The translations under genes were made by a program, and so were the position numbers. This document shows, in pieces, positions 44,536 to 53,060 of a DNA stretch of 64,000 nucleotides. This DNA comes from a virus. The notes beneath the pieces are model-generated. The model saw only the letters and a list, made by a program, of their open reading frames with translations. It did no database searches and had not been told where the DNA came from. The first letter of the stretch is position 1. The number at the start of each line of letters is the position of its first letter. The stretch lies in IMG/VR virus record IMGVR_UViG_3300023110_001575, positions 62,001 to 126,000 of that record. One strand, 5' to 3'.

Positions 44536-45624
44536 TTACTGTTGTGCTGCCTTAATATACTTTCCATAACGATCATGGAACTCATCAAAACACTCAACAG
44601 CATCTGGATCGATTGGAAGACTGTATTGAGTAAGAGCAAGTTTGATACCCATAACAACCAATTCCGTATCGAAATTATCCATTGCAAAACGCAAAAAGTT
44701 ATTCACCTTAGCATCAAACTTTTTATCATTTTTTGCATCTGCATCTTGAAGTTCGTAACAAAGTGAAACAGTCAAGGAATACATGGCACTGATTTCTTTT
44801 GTGTTCAACTCTTTTACTTTACCATCTAAGATGTCTGATGGATTTGGCATACTCGATGCAACTTTACGGTGTGCCATAAACTTAACAGCAAGTCCTTCGC
44901 CAACCGAACCCGCTACAAGATCTGTAATAACTTCTTGATCATCTTCATCGTCAAGCAATTCGCTCACAAACGTCCATGTTCGTGGTGTTGCAAACGAACG
45001 ACTTGGACTACGAGGATCAAAGTCAAACAAATCTTTTTTTGCAAACTGAAGATAACCAACTACATCTTTGTGTATCTTGTTAGCAACAGCCCACTCAAAC
45101 CAGTCATTGAAATCAACAGCCAGTTCCAAGTGTACAAAACGGTTAGCAAGCGGAGCAGGCATGCGGTAAGTAACACCTTTGTCTGCTTCGCGGTTACCAG
45201 CCGCAATGATTACTACATTGTCAGGTAGTACATATGTACCAACCTTACGGTTAAGAATAAGTTGATATGCAGCCGCTTGTACAGCAGGTGCCGCTGAGTT
45301 CAACTCATCTAAAAACAAATAAATTGTCGAGAATTTTTTAGCAAATTCTTCGCTTGGAAGTTCTACAGGAGGAGCCCATTTCATTGTGTTATCATTTGCA
45401 CTGTAGTAGGGCATACCTTTGATATCTGTAGGTTCCCAAAGTGACAAACGAACGTCAATGAGATATGAATTAGGTGTTGAAGTTTGAATCTGTTCAACAA
45501 TTTCGGATTTACCAATACCTGGAGGCCCCCACAGGAAGATTGGACGTTTTTTAGCAATTGCTCGCTGAATTCGTGATTTAGCCTTGTTAGGGCTTACAGT
45601 ACGTGTAATTTCTGCAACACTCAT
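44536..45624 (-). CDS. MoxR-family AAA+ ATPase
   Basis: 362 residues. Walker A is LWGPPGIGKSEIVEQ near 31-45, Walker B is IYLFLDELNSA near 95-105, sensor 1 is VVIIAAGNRE near 135, and RMPAPLANRF is the arginine-finger region; all are in MoxR/RavA order. These ATPases remodel or load partner proteins bearing VWA domains, here the 43103 protein. The gene has its own promoter and terminator, so it is expressed alone even though its partner is adjacent. Confidence 0.82.
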   Translation of the reverse strand: MSVAEITRTVSPNKAKSRIQRAIAKKRPIFLWGPPGIGKSEIVEQIQTSTPNSYLIDVRLSLWEPTDIKGMPYYSANDNTMKWAPPVELPSEEFAKKFSTIYLFLDELNSAAPAVQAAAYQLILNRKVGTYVLPDNVVIIAAGNREADKGVTYRMPAPLANRFVHLELAVDFNDWFEWAVANKIHKDVVGYLQFAKKDLFDFDPRSPSRSFATPRTWTFVSELLDDEDDQEVITDLVAGSVGEGLAVKFMAHRKVASSMPNPSDILDGKVKELNTKEISAMYSLTVSLCYELQDADAKNDKKFDAKVNNFLRFAMDNFDTELVVMGIKLALTQYSLPIDPDAVECFDEFHDRYGKYIKAAQQ

Positions 45625-45664
45625 CTGTGTATTCCTTTCAATGTTAATCAGTGCCTATACAACT

Positions 45665-45692
45665 AATATAGCACCAAACAAGAAAGTGTCAA
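45665..45692 (-). promoter_or_regulatory. Sigma70-type promoter of the MoxR gene
   Basis: Minus strand: TTGACA (45687-45692), 16-base spacer, TATATT (45665-45670), then TATAGGCACTGAT (45647-45659) at the start region, the same 13 bases as before the VWA gene. GAAAGGA precedes the ATG at 45624. Confidence 0.7.
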
Positions 45693-46084
45693 CCACTATT
45701 TTCTATTTTTTTTGATCTTTTTAAAGCTTTTGCTAAACCGTATTTTCTTATATCTCCTGAGAAAAGAGTAAGTTCGACTGCTTTCTTTTCATTTGTTACG
45801 TACACTGCTCTTGATGTAAGGTAATATGGACAATCTATAAAATGATCCAGCCAAATTATAATTTGTGTTGTGATAGGCATGTCTAACGGAAAAGGTATCT
45901 CATAGTTTGCTAGTTCAATACTTTGTACTACATTCCATCCTTCATCAGTTAAACGTAGTCCGCCTTCGTCTTTTTCTCTAGTATTTTTCCACCATATAGG
46001 CAAATGTATTTTTACATTACTAGAAGAATCTGCTTCTCCTATTTGTTTTAAAAATATCTTTGTATATGCTTCTTTCCATTTCAT
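45689..46084 (-). CDS. Conserved phage-type protein, function unknown
   Basis: About 131 residues from ATG 46084; a TTG at 46108 inside the upstream gene would add eight residues. Neither start has a clear ribosome binding site. The sequence has WKEAYTK, PIWWKNTREKDEGGLRL, a hydrophobic IIIWLDHFIDCPYYL and a basic end (RKYGLAKALKRSKKIE). No family recognised. Its stop lies over the -35 of the MoxR promoter. Confidence 0.5.
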   Translation of the reverse strand: MKWKEAYTKIFLKQIGEADSSSNVKIHLPIWWKNTREKDEGGLRLTDEGWNVVQSIELANYEIPFPLDMPITTQIIIWLDHFIDCPYYLTSRAVYVTNEKKAVELTLFSGDIRKYGLAKALKRSKKIENSG

Positions 46085-46091
46085 ATGGTAT

Positions 46092-47003
46092 TTAATCGTA
46101 ATCTGCAAATCTATTGTGCAATAAGAATGCTTGATTGTATTCTATTATTTTGCTTATATCAGGCCAAATAGTTTGCCAATCTAATTTACAGATATAATCT
46201 ATAGTTTCTACAATCTTTTGTAGTCTTTTTTCTTGATCTATTTCTTTATCATAATCTTCTGACCAGAAATTATTAAATGTTTTAAATCCTAATTTATGTA
46301 AACTTTTTAAACTATTATTTTTGCCTACAATGACAAAAGGATGTGCAGCAAGAATAGTTTTAAATATTTTTTCTGAATGAAACATTGCATCTTCATTAAA
46401 GAAAGTTTCATTTACAACACTAAACCATGTGTTAAGAAAAATATCTCTATTGAAATTGTTAGCCCAGTTTACATCAAAATCTTTTCTATCAACCACAAGG
46501 GGACTGTTTTCTAATTCTTCGTGCTCTGGATAACTAACAAGGTTGTTTTTTATAAGGCCTAGTTTTTTTAGTTTAATAATTATACTTAATCTGTGCTGTC
46601 TATTTTGCCTGTTTAAACAATTAAACAAATGTTTTCTTGTATTGTTGTATTCTTTAATTGGAATAGGAACATGATCAGTTTTTACACGCTCTGCCCAAAC
46701 AGGTTGTGCAATTATATTAATAGGTGTTGTAAATTGACTTTGTGCCTTGAACCATCTTTTGTATCTTTTTTGTTCGTACAAATTGCTAGTAATTATATAA
46801 AGAGGTTTACCTCTAGGTATTTTATTGTGAATATATTTGTAGTGGTTATGTAGAGGAAATGCTTCTGACATTTGATCAATTACAAGGCGAGATCTATTCC
46901 AATGATCAATTAATTTATCTATCCATTCGTAAGGTCCTTCACTAAGCGTATATCCACCTAATGGTTGTGCAGAAAGAACGGTACTATTCTGATACAACTT
47001 CAC
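46092..47003 (-). CDS. Putative glycosyltransferase-like protein
   Basis: 303 residues. The C-terminal FHSEKIFKTILAAHPFVIVG, followed by SLKSLHKLGFKTF, has the pattern of exostosin/fucosyltransferase-like GT-B enzymes (family: E-K-x-x-K-x-I-x-x-x-x-P-F-I, then L-x-x-x-GF-x-T-F), where Glu and Lys contact the sugar nucleotide. The N-terminal half is less recognisable. It may decorate DNA or virion proteins. It overlaps the upstream small gene by 20 bases. Confidence 0.5.
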   Translation of the reverse strand: MKLYQNSTVLSAQPLGGYTLSEGPYEWIDKLIDHWNRSRLVIDQMSEAFPLHNHYKYIHNKIPRGKPLYIITSNLYEQKRYKRWFKAQSQFTTPINIIAQPVWAERVKTDHVPIPIKEYNNTRKHLFNCLNRQNRQHRLSIIIKLKKLGLIKNNLVSYPEHEELENSPLVVDRKDFDVNWANNFNRDIFLNTWFSVVNETFFNEDAMFHSEKIFKTILAAHPFVIVGKNNSLKSLHKLGFKTFNNFWSEDYDKEIDQEKRLQKIVETIDYICKLDWQTIWPDISKIIEYNQAFLLHNRFADYD

Positions 47004-47271
47004 CTTGTGTCAACTTTATTACTACAAATTTATCTGTTTTAAATTGTTGATTTAATCTTTTTGCAAGATTATGTGCATGTCCTGGATTAGAAAAACTTGT
47101 TTTCTTATACTTAGGACCTGGATAGTTTGTAATTGAATTACTACTTTTTAAATTAAAAGGCTTGCCGTCGTAGAATACTGCCCAGATTGCATCTGCATCT
47201 AAAATTTGCTCACATTTGTACGTTGCACTATTTGTAAATTCTAACAGTATTGTAGGCTTTGGTCTTGACAT
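46984..47271 (-). CDS. Small protein of unknown function
   Basis: 95 residues, no known family: PTILLEFTNSATYKCEQIL, then WAVFYDGKPFNLK and a basic middle GPKYKKTSF. The start codon lies in a hairpin arm downstream of a late-promoter box (47270-47307), which suggests tight timing of expression. It overlaps the glycosyltransferase-like gene. Confidence 0.55.
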   Translation of the reverse strand: MSRPKPTILLEFTNSATYKCEQILDADAIWAVFYDGKPFNLKSSNSITNYPGPKYKKTSFSNPGHAHNLAKRLNQQFKTDKFVVIKLTQGEVVSE

Positions 47272-47300
47272 ATACGTATCCTTTTAAAAACTACGTATAT
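47270..47300 (-). promoter_or_regulatory. Hairpin covering a start codon
   Basis: ATATACGTA (47270-47278) pairs with TACGTATAT (47292-47300) across a 13-base loop that holds the AAAAGG ribosome binding site; the start codon at 47271 lies in the 3' arm. The late start expected near 47294 would remove most of the 5' arm. A shorter, more AT-rich version of the 41568-41613 arrangement. Confidence 0.45.
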
Positions 47301-47307
47301 ATTTATC
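47300..47307 (-). promoter_or_regulatory. T4-type late promoter box (GATAAATA)
   Basis: Minus-strand GATAAATA in the 39-base gap before the 46984 gene, identical to the box before the tail-fibre gene. Confidence 0.5.
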
Positions 47308-47310
47308 TTT

Positions 47311-47553
47311 TTACCAACCAGTTCCGGCGTCTATATCAACTTTTATTACCTGATCTCCGAGTCCGCCGCTGTTTTCTTTTACATATTTTTCCATGTCGCC
47401 TTGTAATCTAGACATTACAATGCCCATAGTAAAAGCCAAGTTTTTTGCAGTAGTAATATCTAAACGCAAATCCTTGGCTCTACTATTCTCAGCAGCCTGT
47501 ACTTGTTTAATAAATTGCTGTATAGGTTGTGTATTAAGAGGTTCTGTTGACAT
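47311..47553 (-). CDS. Small protein of unknown function
   Basis: 80 residues: Gln/Asn-rich start (PLNTQPIQQFIKQVQAAENSRAK), helical middle (TTAKNLAFTMGIVMSRLQGDMEKYV), and a Gly/Asp end (VDIDAGTGW). No recognised family. It overlaps the upstream gene by 20 bases. Probably a conserved small phage protein. Confidence 0.55.
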   Translation of the reverse strand: MSTEPLNTQPIQQFIKQVQAAENSRAKDLRLDITTAKNLAFTMGIVMSRLQGDMEKYVKENSGGLGDQVIKVDIDAGTGW

Positions 47554-48007
47554 TGCTTAACATTAATTTCATTTCTAATTCAGTTTTGTATGGACCCATA
47601 TACTTATTTCGCTCAAGTGTAATTAACTTAGGGCAAAAACTTTTTAACCAGTTTTTGTTAAATTTAATTAGATAGTATCCTGCACAATATACACTTTTAG
47701 ATTTTTCACTTTTTGTAAAAAGCGGCAAGTTTCTGCTTATATCAAACATACTGTTATAAGGTTTGTTTTTTGTAGGAAAGCCGTGTATTTCTCTTGTGTC
47801 TTCATCTACATCGGGTGTTGTAATTTTTGCTGTTAAGAAACTTTTGCCAAATTCTTGTTTAATTTGTGTTTCACTATGAAATGTAACTACGCCTTTTTTT
47901 GTATAGATAAATTTATCTTCGTCTTTAGTAAGTGTACCTATACGGATGCCTTCATCCTCAACAATCCAAAATTTATCTTTTAATACTGGTTTTACATTCA
48001 TTGTCAT
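47534..48007 (-). CDS. Conserved phage-type protein, function unknown
   Basis: 157 residues. Start overlaps the nuclease stop (ATGA). Pattern of beta strands at the N-terminus (FWIVEDEGIRIGTLTKDEDKFIYTKKGVVTFH), then a middle with HGFPTKNKPYNSMFD, then CAGYYLIKFNKNWLKSFCPKLITLERN. No family recognised; by position a replication or nucleotide-related role is possible but unproven. Confidence 0.55.
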   Translation of the reverse strand: MTMNVKPVLKDKFWIVEDEGIRIGTLTKDEDKFIYTKKGVVTFHSETQIKQEFGKSFLTAKITTPDVDEDTREIHGFPTKNKPYNSMFDISRNLPLFTKSEKSKSVYCAGYYLIKFNKNWLKSFCPKLITLERNKYMGPYKTELEMKLMLSNVNRTS

Positions 48008-48987
48008 TTAATATACCTCGCTTGTAAAGGTTCTGCAAATGTTGCTGCTTGATCTGCTACACGTTGCATATCCCACTTTGCACAGAATTTCATAAGGCGC
48101 ATGCCTACTTGTGAAATATTTTTAGATTCTACAGTTTGAATAGTCGTATCAATTTGTTCTCTAATATCATCTGGTTGTGCTGTAAGATCACACAATGTAA
48201 CATTGCGGTTGTAATCATCTAGCACACGATGTTCTGCACCTTCATGATCTACCCAACGTTGTAACATCATGTTGTTCCAGTTGAAGCCTTTTGTGTCTTT
48301 GTCAGCAAACGCTTCTAACAAACCTACTTTGTTCTTTGTGCCTTTTTTGCGTACACCTGGATATGCACTAAACACGTTGTCACTAGTGTCACCACGCATA
48401 CATTTTTCAAACAACATAAATTCAGGGTCAGGAGCAGCCTTTGCTTCACCCGTTTTCTTATCAACTACCGCATGACCTTTATCGTCAAAGTAGCCTTTGT
48501 ATGTAATAGTTGTGTTGCTCACACCGTTGTACTGTTGTACATTATGAGCAATAAGTTGTGCAAAGTCACCGTCTGTTGAAATAATAATATGTTTGTCGTT
48601 GGGATGATTTTGTATCCAGCCTGCAATTAAGTCGTCTGCTTCTAGTACAGAATTGTGTAACACAGTGCAGTTTGTTTTTGTATCTACAAACTGTTTAAAG
48701 TCGTCAAACACTTCAAAAAAGATTTTATCTTCTTCTGCTTCACGTGGACTCATTGCATCTCGGTGTTCTTTGCGATTACGTTTGTAAGGCTCATAATAGT
48801 CCTTACGCCAACTGCGTCCTTCTAAACAAAACACAACATGATCTGCGTCAAAGTCACGCCATGCTTTCTTTACACTGTTAAGTGTAATGTGTAGTGCCAT
48901 ACCGACTTTAGTATCGATGTCGCCACGCACAACATGACGAGCACGAAAGAATGTGTTAAGTGTGTCTACTAGTACATAGGTTGCCAT
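48004..48987 (-). CDS. FEN-family 5'-3' nuclease / RNase H (T4 Rnh-like)
   Basis: 327 residues. Acidic active-site segments of the PIN/FEN fold are visible: YVLVDTLNTF at the N-terminus, FCLEGRSWRKDYYEPYKRNR, SVLEADDLIAGW, ISTDGDFAQLI, and KCMRGDTSDNV. In T4 this enzyme (305 residues) removes RNA primers and flaps at lagging-strand joins. A consensus promoter at 49023-49051 lies about 40 bases upstream, inside the preceding small gene, so the nuclease has its own early transcript. Confidence 0.75.
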   Translation of the reverse strand: MATYVLVDTLNTFFRARHVVRGDIDTKVGMALHITLNSVKKAWRDFDADHVVFCLEGRSWRKDYYEPYKRNRKEHRDAMSPREAEEDKIFFEVFDDFKQFVDTKTNCTVLHNSVLEADDLIAGWIQNHPNDKHIIISTDGDFAQLIAHNVQQYNGVSNTTITYKGYFDDKGHAVVDKKTGEAKAAPDPEFMLFEKCMRGDTSDNVFSAYPGVRKKGTKNKVGLLEAFADKDTKGFNWNNMMLQRWVDHEGAEHRVLDDYNRNVTLCDLTAQPDDIREQIDTTIQTVESKNISQVGMRLMKFCAKWDMQRVADQAATFAEPLQARYIK

Positions 48988-49190
48988 TAAAAAGCCTCTT
49001 CATATCCTTCATTACTAATAGCATTATAATACAATTCTGTGCCTTTGTCAAGATCTGTTTCAATCGTTTGATCAAATTTATAATCTTTATAACAATCAAT
49101 AGTTACACGGTTATGTTTACGACTTACAGCAAATGCCATCGAATCTTTGTTTTTTGTTATAATCATATTCTTTGCAACTAGTTTAGCCAT
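48987..49190 (-). CDS. Small protein of unknown function
   Basis: 67 residues from ATG 49190, which overlaps the stop region of the methyltransferase gene. Basic N-terminus (AKLVAKNMIITKNKDS) and SRKHNRVTIDCYKDYKFD with an acidic end. No known family. It contains the promoter of the nuclease gene. Confidence 0.55.
   Translation of the reverse strand: MAKLVAKNMIITKNKDSMAFAVSRKHNRVTIDCYKDYKFDQTIETDLDKGTELYYNAISNEGYEEAF
49023..49051 (-). promoter_or_regulatory. Consensus sigma70-type promoter of the nuclease gene
   Basis: Minus strand: TTGACA (49046-49051), 17-base spacer, TATAAT (49023-49028); both hexamers perfect. Expected start near 49016, 30 bases before the ATG at 48987. Confidence 0.7.
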
Positions 49191-50055
49191 TGTCAACCTC
49201 AAATAAATCATTGTCTAGTTCTGCTTTACGTTGTGCTCTTTTGTTTGCCCAGCCTTCACGCATTTTGTTACGCTTTGCAAGTTCTTCTGGACTAGGATCG
49301 ATTGGAATAGGATCATCTTTTGGAGTAATTTGATCTAGTGTGGGTAAAAATGCATCATATGCATTTTTGTTTAATTCAAAGCCGATAAAGTTTCTACCAT
49401 AACGTAATGCAGTACGTGCAGTTGTAAAGCCGCCACAGAACGGATCCATTACAGTTTCTTCTCTGTTACTACTGTATAAAACAAATTTTTCAATAAAGTC
49501 TTCACTCAATTGATTTTTGTTTTTTATTTGACCTGGCTTGTAATCACGTGGCATATCTTGTACAGTTAATCTATCATGATAACTGTCTTTTTGATCTGAG
49601 TAATATACGTTTGTATTAAATGTACGTTTTTGTTTACCTCTATTTGGCTTTTGCCAAAACAACACATGATAGTGACTGCTTACCCATTTCTTTTTAGTGC
49701 TTACACCAAATGAATACTTTGCAATTATATGATTAATTTCTTGTAAGTCTGTTGCGTGTAGTGCGTTCAATACATGGTGTAGGTTAGTATATCCGCTTAC
49801 AATATAAATGCTACCACCTGGTCGTAAACATCTAGCACACTCTGAAATCCACTCTTTGCTGAATGTATCGTATGTTTCTAATGGAACTTCTACATAACCT
49901 GGAACTACATTGCTTTCATCTCTGTGATAAACAACATCAAGTTTATCTCCTTCGATGCCATAAGGAGGATCAGTGAATATCAAATCCACTGATCCATCTG
50001 CTATATGTTCACGCATACCAGAAATACAATCCTGGTTGTAAACTTTATAAGTCAT
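49183..50055 (-). CDS. DNA N6-adenine/N4-cytosine methyltransferase
   Basis: 290 residues. Motif IV LIFTDPPYG is at 25-33 and motif I VMDPFCGGFTTARTA lies near 217, followed by IGFELNKNAY; motif IV before motif I is the beta-group order. It methylates adenine N6 or cytosine N4 in a specific DNA sequence; the recognition region lies between (residues 50-200). It starts in a TAATG overlap with the ParB-like gene, and a possible nuclease is one gene further upstream. Confidence 0.8.
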   Translation of the reverse strand: MTYKVYNQDCISGMREHIADGSVDLIFTDPPYGIEGDKLDVVYHRDESNVVPGYVEVPLETYDTFSKEWISECARCLRPGGSIYIVSGYTNLHHVLNALHATDLQEINHIIAKYSFGVSTKKKWVSSHYHVLFWQKPNRGKQKRTFNTNVYYSDQKDSYHDRLTVQDMPRDYKPGQIKNKNQLSEDFIEKFVLYSSNREETVMDPFCGGFTTARTALRYGRNFIGFELNKNAYDAFLPTLDQITPKDDPIPIDPSPEELAKRNKMREGWANKRAQRKAELDNDLFEVDNG

Positions 50056-51107
50056 TAATAGTCCTTTGTGTCTACTAATTTGTCACCTTCTAGTGCATGT
50101 CTATCTTTAATCTGCGGAACTGCACCTAGTATTTTCCACGGACGTTCGTCGCCTACTTTGCTTAGTGTCATTCCAATCTTTTCAAAAATTGACGTAGTTA
50201 TCATATTATACGACAACTTGTATAAAGATTCAAGTGTTTTTTCGAAGTTTCTTACACCATCTCTTGCTTTTTTAGGATTGTATGAATTTGTAAACAATAT
50301 AATTTCAACTGGGTCAAACTTTTTATTACATGCATCTAAAATATGAGAAAATGTTCGTAACGGGTATGTATCGTTATCTACACTTACAAGAATTCTGCTT
50401 TTATTGTTTATATCAAATCCACTACTTTTACACCAGTCTTCCCAGCCTTTGCGATTTTGTGTTCTAACAAGTCCTAAATCTTGTCCTGCTTCATATCCTG
50501 AAATAATATTATTGATGATTTTTGTAATGTTTCCGCTCTTGTTATTAAAAAACTTTTCAATATCTACATCGTTATATAACCACCATTCGATTTCTTCTGA
50601 GATAGGTTTTAATTCTCCCAATCTACAAAGCTCAATTCCTGCTGTCTCAAAGTCTTTTCTAAGTGTAGGAACTGCCGGAGGGTGCTCGTTAGCAATAAGT
50701 CCGTTAGTAACATAGTTACGTTCACTATCGTCTTCGTAATCATATACTGCTACTGGGAGCCATTTTTCTTCGTTGCGTTTTGCTGCAATTACACGACCTC
50801 TACCGTCTCTAAACTTGCCATCTGTGCCATAACATGGCGGTGCATACTTTGTTGAAAAGCCGTGGTAGAAAAAACTAGCCTGAATACTTTCGATACGCTC
50901 CTCTGTATTCTGCTCTTGTCTAATCGACATATTCCAAAGATCTGGATTGGTTTCGTCGACTGTATCTAAATCTAAAAATGTAAAATGTTGGAACTCAGCA
51001 TTTTTTTGCTGACGGATATGTTCAAATCCGTATTCTCTTAAATTAATTGTTCCGTGATTGTTGAATCCTGTCACCGTTGAGGTGCCTGCGATTTCTGGTG
51101 TCGCCAT
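50055..51107 (-). CDS. ParB/sulfiredoxin-fold-like protein
   Basis: 350 residues. Residues 85-130 (FSTKYAPPCYGTDGKFRDGRGRVIAAKRNEEKW) have the D-G-x-x-R-x-x-A pattern of ParB N-terminal domains; a helical region and an unassigned C-terminal domain (SRILVSVDNDTYPLRTFSHIL) follow. ParB-like proteins bind or cut DNA and some use NTP. It is directly coupled to the DNA methyltransferase. GGAGATATA precedes the ATG. Function in modification or restriction is inference. Confidence 0.5.
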   Translation of the reverse strand: MATPEIAGTSTVTGFNNHGTINLREYGFEHIRQQKNAEFQHFTFLDLDTVDETNPDLWNMSIRQEQNTEERIESIQASFFYHGFSTKYAPPCYGTDGKFRDGRGRVIAAKRNEEKWLPVAVYDYEDDSERNYVTNGLIANEHPPAVPTLRKDFETAGIELCRLGELKPISEEIEWWLYNDVDIEKFFNNKSGNITKIINNIISGYEAGQDLGLVRTQNRKGWEDWCKSSGFDINNKSRILVSVDNDTYPLRTFSHILDACNKKFDPVEIILFTNSYNPKKARDGVRNFEKTLESLYKLSYNMITTSIFEKIGMTLSKVGDERPWKILGAVPQIKDRHALEGDKLVDTKDY

Positions 51108-51178
51108 AGTATATCTCCTTCATTGCTCTATGCGTTTGGGTAAACAGAATTTGCCTAAGCGTTTACTGTCTACATAAC

Positions 51179-51186
51179 TATTTATC
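51179..51186 (-). promoter_or_regulatory. T4-type late promoter box (GATAAATA)
   Basis: Minus-strand GATAAATA in the 95-base gap before the ParB-like gene. Start expected near 51173 giving a 66-base leader with a weak GTAAAC/GTTTAC stem. No ribosome-site hiding is evident here. Confidence 0.4.
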
Positions 51187-51202
51187 ATTTTGCAATTAAC
51201 TA

Positions 51203-51760
51203 TCAAATACTTTCGATTAATGCTCTTTGCATTGCACGTTTTTGATCTTTATAAGAAACTTCTACTAGATTATTAGGTTTAATCTTAGAAAAAACAAATT
51301 CTACTGCACTAAATGGAATATGTGCTTCAATGCCATCTGGCACTGCAACTAGATATTGTTTTATGTCTTTACCGCTAATAATTGCAATACTATCTTGTTG
51401 CCCTAGTAGGTAAAAATCTGCAGGATTTTCAATCTCTACACCTTTGTTCTTACCTAAACTGTTTTTAAGTTTTACTTTGATAAATGCTTTTTCTTTGCCT
51501 GTTTTTGTAAACAGACCATTTGCCATATATTTAAATTCTAAATCTAAACCTGTTTTAACATCATGATGATCTCTACCAATATCGTCTACCCATTGTAGAC
51601 GTCCTTGTGTATAAACTTCTAGAGATTGTTCAATAATGTCTGCTTTATCAAATCGATCCTTACGATCATTAAGTTGATCGCCTACACTTGCTATTAGTTT
51701 AGCATATCGATTAGATTGTATTACTTCGCTAAGTACTTTCGCATAAGTTTGTGTGTTCAT
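51203..51760 (-). CDS. Possible PD-(D/E)XK nuclease (restriction-endonuclease-like)
   Basis: 185 residues. DDIGRDHHDVKTGLDLEFK at 59-77 offers acidic residues Asp64/Asp67/Asp73 followed by Glu75-x-Lys77, the metal-binding pattern of PD-(D/E)XK nucleases, and KAFIKVKLKNS gives a following strand. The neighbouring ParB-like and DNA methyltransferase genes make a restriction or self-marking role attractive. No homologue is recognised, so this is motif-based. Its own promoter is at 51794-51822. Confidence 0.4.
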   Translation of the reverse strand: MNTQTYAKVLSEVIQSNRYAKLIASVGDQLNDRKDRFDKADIIEQSLEVYTQGRLQWVDDIGRDHHDVKTGLDLEFKYMANGLFTKTGKEKAFIKVKLKNSLGKNKGVEIENPADFYLLGQQDSIAIISGKDIKQYLVAVPDGIEAHIPFSAVEFVFSKIKPNNLVEVSYKDQKRAMQRALIESI

Positions 51761-51793
51761 TGTTGTGCCTCTATTGCATTATTAACTATTAAT

Positions 51794-51822
51794 AATATAA
51801 CACACAAACACCCAAATGTCAA
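51794..51822 (-). promoter_or_regulatory. Sigma70-type promoter
   Basis: Minus strand: TTGACA (51817-51822), 17-base spacer, TATATT (51794-51799). It lies at the end of the upstream radical SAM gene and 34 bases before the ATG at 51760. Confidence 0.65.
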
Positions 51823-53054
51823 TCTTTTAAAAAACCAAATTCAGGATAAAGATCTAAGAATTTTGTTGCTCTTGTACTGTCAAAATAATCCAACATGTAT
51901 CTAAAATAATCACGTTGTTTATCTGATAAAGTTTTTTGTGGCTCCGTTTTAATCCAATCTAACCAGTTGTAGTCGTCTATTAGGTTTAAAGTTTTTAACT
52001 CTGGTAAGAAAGTTTCAATTTTTTTTACAATTTCAATTCTGTAATCAATGGGTGAGTTGGCAAAATGTAATGGCTCTGGCCAATCTAAAAATGTTGTATT
52101 AAAAGGAAACTTATTTTGTTTAATAAAGTCAAGCAAATTTGGCAAATCTTTTAGATTTAGCAATTGTATTGTAGGCTCTAAGGTAATTTGAAAATTCTCA
52201 TATTGGTCGCATATTTTTTTAGATCTTAAAATCTTGCTTTCCAATGCAGACCAAGAACTAGGGTATCGAACATATTCTAAAACTTTTCCAGTAGCATCCA
52301 AACTTATTGATAAGTTTACATGCTTAAACTTTGTAAGGTATTTTTCTATCCATGATTCTTTGATAATTGTGCCATTTGAAATTATGTGTACCTTTATATG
52401 ACCGCTTTCTTTTCTATTCACTAATTCTTCTATCAAAGATGTAAATCCCTTCATCACAAACGGCTCGCCGCCGACTGCCATAATCTCTTGAGTTCTTTTT
52501 GCATTTTCAAGTATATGGTCAACAAATCGCTGGTTGAAATTATTAGATGATGTAGAAAGAACTTCTAGGTCTTTACTATTGGTATAAGGATTGCTTTTGC
52601 CGAATTTATTATATTCTAGCATGTTCTTTGCAATTTGATTGCTCAATGTAGGGTTACACATCACGCACTGCAAGTTACATTCGTTGCTCATTCTCAAATC
52701 AAAACTCAGAGGACTAGGAACAACTGTATGGGCATTTTTATAATAATAATCGGCTAATGATTTCCATTTATGATTTTCATACTGTCGGTTTGAAATGATT
52801 CCCTGTTCTTCACTTTCAATACAACTTTTACAGATATTTTTAGGGATGATTCTTTGATTGAATTTGTGTCTTAATTTTTGTAAAGTCTTGCTGTTCCATA
52901 CTTCATCGACATCCTTGCCTAGAATATTAATATCGTCTGAATCTAATTGTTTTGCATAACAACAGGCTTTCATATGCCCTGTTGTTGTCACAAACATTTT
53001 AACAAAAGGATGGACACAAAAATTTTTGTATAAATCTTCTATTTCATTCGTCAT
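51819..53054 (-). CDS. Radical SAM protein with N-terminal twitch-like module (phage-core strand)
   Basis: 411 residues. N-terminal module: FCVHPFVKMF, MKACCYAK, CKSCIESEEQGIISNR. Radical SAM motif ECNLQCVMC near 129-137, then VGGEPFVMKG and SLDATG. It is the same architecture as the eight plus-strand members but stands alone among phage replication-type genes, so the family entered both parts of the genome or moved between them. Six bases after the upstream small gene. Substrate unknown. Confidence 0.78.
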   Translation of the reverse strand: MTNEIEDLYKNFCVHPFVKMFVTTTGHMKACCYAKQLDSDDINILGKDVDEVWNSKTLQKLRHKFNQRIIPKNICKSCIESEEQGIISNRQYENHKWKSLADYYYKNAHTVVPSPLSFDLRMSNECNLQCVMCNPTLSNQIAKNMLEYNKFGKSNPYTNSKDLEVLSTSSNNFNQRFVDHILENAKRTQEIMAVGGEPFVMKGFTSLIEELVNRKESGHIKVHIISNGTIIKESWIEKYLTKFKHVNLSISLDATGKVLEYVRYPSSWSALESKILRSKKICDQYENFQITLEPTIQLLNLKDLPNLLDFIKQNKFPFNTTFLDWPEPLHFANSPIDYRIEIVKKIETFLPELKTLNLIDDYNWLDWIKTEPQKTLSDKQRDYFRYMLDYFDSTRATKFLDLYPEFGFLKD

Positions 53055-53060
53055 GCACTA

